Shown: positions 11,542-12,217 of the stretch, in pieces
Numbering within the stretch: position 1 is the stretch's first letter
Layout: the number at the start of each line of letters is the position of its first letter
From: UBA668 sp046086305
Lineage (GTDB): Bacteria; Actinomycetota; Acidimicrobiia; Acidimicrobiales; Ilumatobacteraceae
Assembly (NCBI GenBank): GCA_046086305.1
Contig: JBJSXI010000008.1
Span: 1-12,217 of the forward strand
Direction: 5' to 3'
DNA: 12,217 nucleotides
Program-made: the position numbers and the translations under genes
Notes under the pieces: model-generated
The model's database searches: none
What the model was told of the DNA's origin: nothing
What the model saw: the letters and a program-made list of their open reading frames with translations, nothing else

Positions 11542-12217
11542 TCAGGCGAGGTTGCTCGTGCGCGGGTAGACGTCGCCGGGGTCGGTGAGCACGTTCACGA
11601 GGTACGGCACGCCGGCGGCGAAGGCCCGGTCGAGCGCAGGGCCGATCGCGTCCGCCGAGTCGACGGTCTCGCCTGCGCCACCGAGGGCGCGCACGACGTC
11701 GTCGTAGCGGCAGCCCGGCTGGAGGTCGCACGCCATGTCCCAGCCGTAGATCATCTGCATGGGGTGCTTCTCGAGTCCCCACATCCCGTTGTTGCCCACG
11801 ACCATCACCACCGGCAGGCCATGACGCACCATCGAGTCGACGTCCATCAGGCTGAACCCCGCCGCACCGTCACCGAGCAACAGCACCACCTGGCTCGACG
11901 GCCGCACGACACGTGCAGCGATCGCATAGCCGGGCCCGTTGCCGAGACAGCCGTAGGGGCCGGTGTCGAGCCAACAGCCGGGCTGGAACACCTCGACGAA
12001 CTTTCCGGCGTAGCTGGCGAAGTCGCCGCCGTCGCAGATGACCACGGCATCGCGCTCGAGGCGGCGGCCCAGCTCGCCGTAGATGCGGCTCGGCTTGATT
12101 GGCGATGAGTCGGCATCGAGCAGCAGCCGGTCGTCGGCGCGGCCGCGCTCCTCGGCTGCCCGCAGTTCGTTGATCCAGCCCTCGTGGTCCGCCCGCGGAC
12201 CGGTGTAGTCGGCGAGG
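11542..12217 (-). CDS. Thiamine-diphosphate enzyme, acetolactate synthase large-subunit-like (IlvG type), 5' part outside the window
   Basis: The frame is open from the right edge (last full codon 12214-12216) to TGA 11542-11544, giving 224 visible residues, roughly the C-terminal 40% of a protein of about 550. The ThDP/Mg motif is complete: 'GDGAAGFSLMDVD', then 'SMVRHGLPVVMVVGNN' closing the GDG...NN pattern, and 'MWGLEKHPMQMIYGWDMACD'. The C-terminal 'AGVPYLVNVLTDPGDVYPRT' closely resembles the actinobacterial IlvG proteins annotated as acetolactate synthases (Mycobacterium tuberculosis Rv1820 type, from memory). Related decarboxylases and lyases share the fold, so the substrate is not certain. 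No small regulatory subunit is visible. The stop codon directly abuts the repeat arm at 11541. The frame is open to the edge, so no start can be given. Confidence 0.88.
   Translation of the reverse strand, partial: LADYTGPRADHEGWINELRAAEERGRADDRLLLDADSSPIKPSRIYGELGRRLERDAVVICDGGDFASYAGKFVEVFQPGCWLDTGPYGCLGNGPGYAIAARVVRPSSQVVLLLGDGAAGFSLMDVDSMVRHGLPVVMVVGNNGMWGLEKHPMQMIYGWDMACDLQPGCRYDDVVRALGGAGETVDSADAIGPALDRAFAAGVPYLVNVLTDPGDVYPRTSNLA

Overview
The window is GC-rich (about two thirds G+C), gene-dense chromosomal DNA with very short spacers. Codon use, weak or absent Shine-Dalgarno sites, start codons placed just after -10-like hexamers, an IlvG-type acetolactate synthase and a CIRCE heat-shock operator all suggest an actinobacterium, possibly of the Acidimicrobiia. 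That lineage is an inference. I see no rRNA, tRNA, CRISPR array, transposase or phage gene.

Layout from left to right. (1) The 3' end of a PPOX/split-barrel flavoenzyme gene (+) converges on a molybdenum-cofactor pair, moeA then moaA (both -). (2) A 20-bp perfect palindrome carrying two facing -10 hexamers separates moeA from a divergent putative glycolipid-binding protein (+), which converges on galU (-). (3) galU is divergent from a gene for a cysteine-free FmdB-type protein (+) whose promoter is overlapped by a CIRCE element. A small SAF-like membrane-anchored protein (+) follows. (4) A block on the minus strand holds tldD, tldE/pmbA (broken by an in-frame TAA at codon 37), uppP and a PLP-dependent Cys/Met-metabolism enzyme. 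(5) A FlK-like hotdog thioesterase (+) is divergent from tldD. (6) An orphan DUF559 nuclease-like gene (-) is bracketed by a 30-bp inverted repeat and by a G-quadruplex motif, a hairpin with a GNRA loop and an eight-unit tandem repeat. (7) The 3' part of an IlvG-type thiamine-diphosphate enzyme (-) runs off the right edge.

Most genes are housekeeping: molybdopterin synthesis and Mo insertion, UDP-glucose supply, undecaprenyl phosphate recycling, amino-acid metabolism and TldD/TldE peptide processing. The least ordinary features are regulatory or structural. They are the recurring TANNNT hexamer 6-8 nt before start codons (leaderless transcripts), the CIRCE site on a cysteine-less FmdB gene, the palindromic bidirectional promoter, the nonsense codon in tldE while tldD is intact, and the repeat-flanked nuclease gene. 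I found no clear new multi-gene system.
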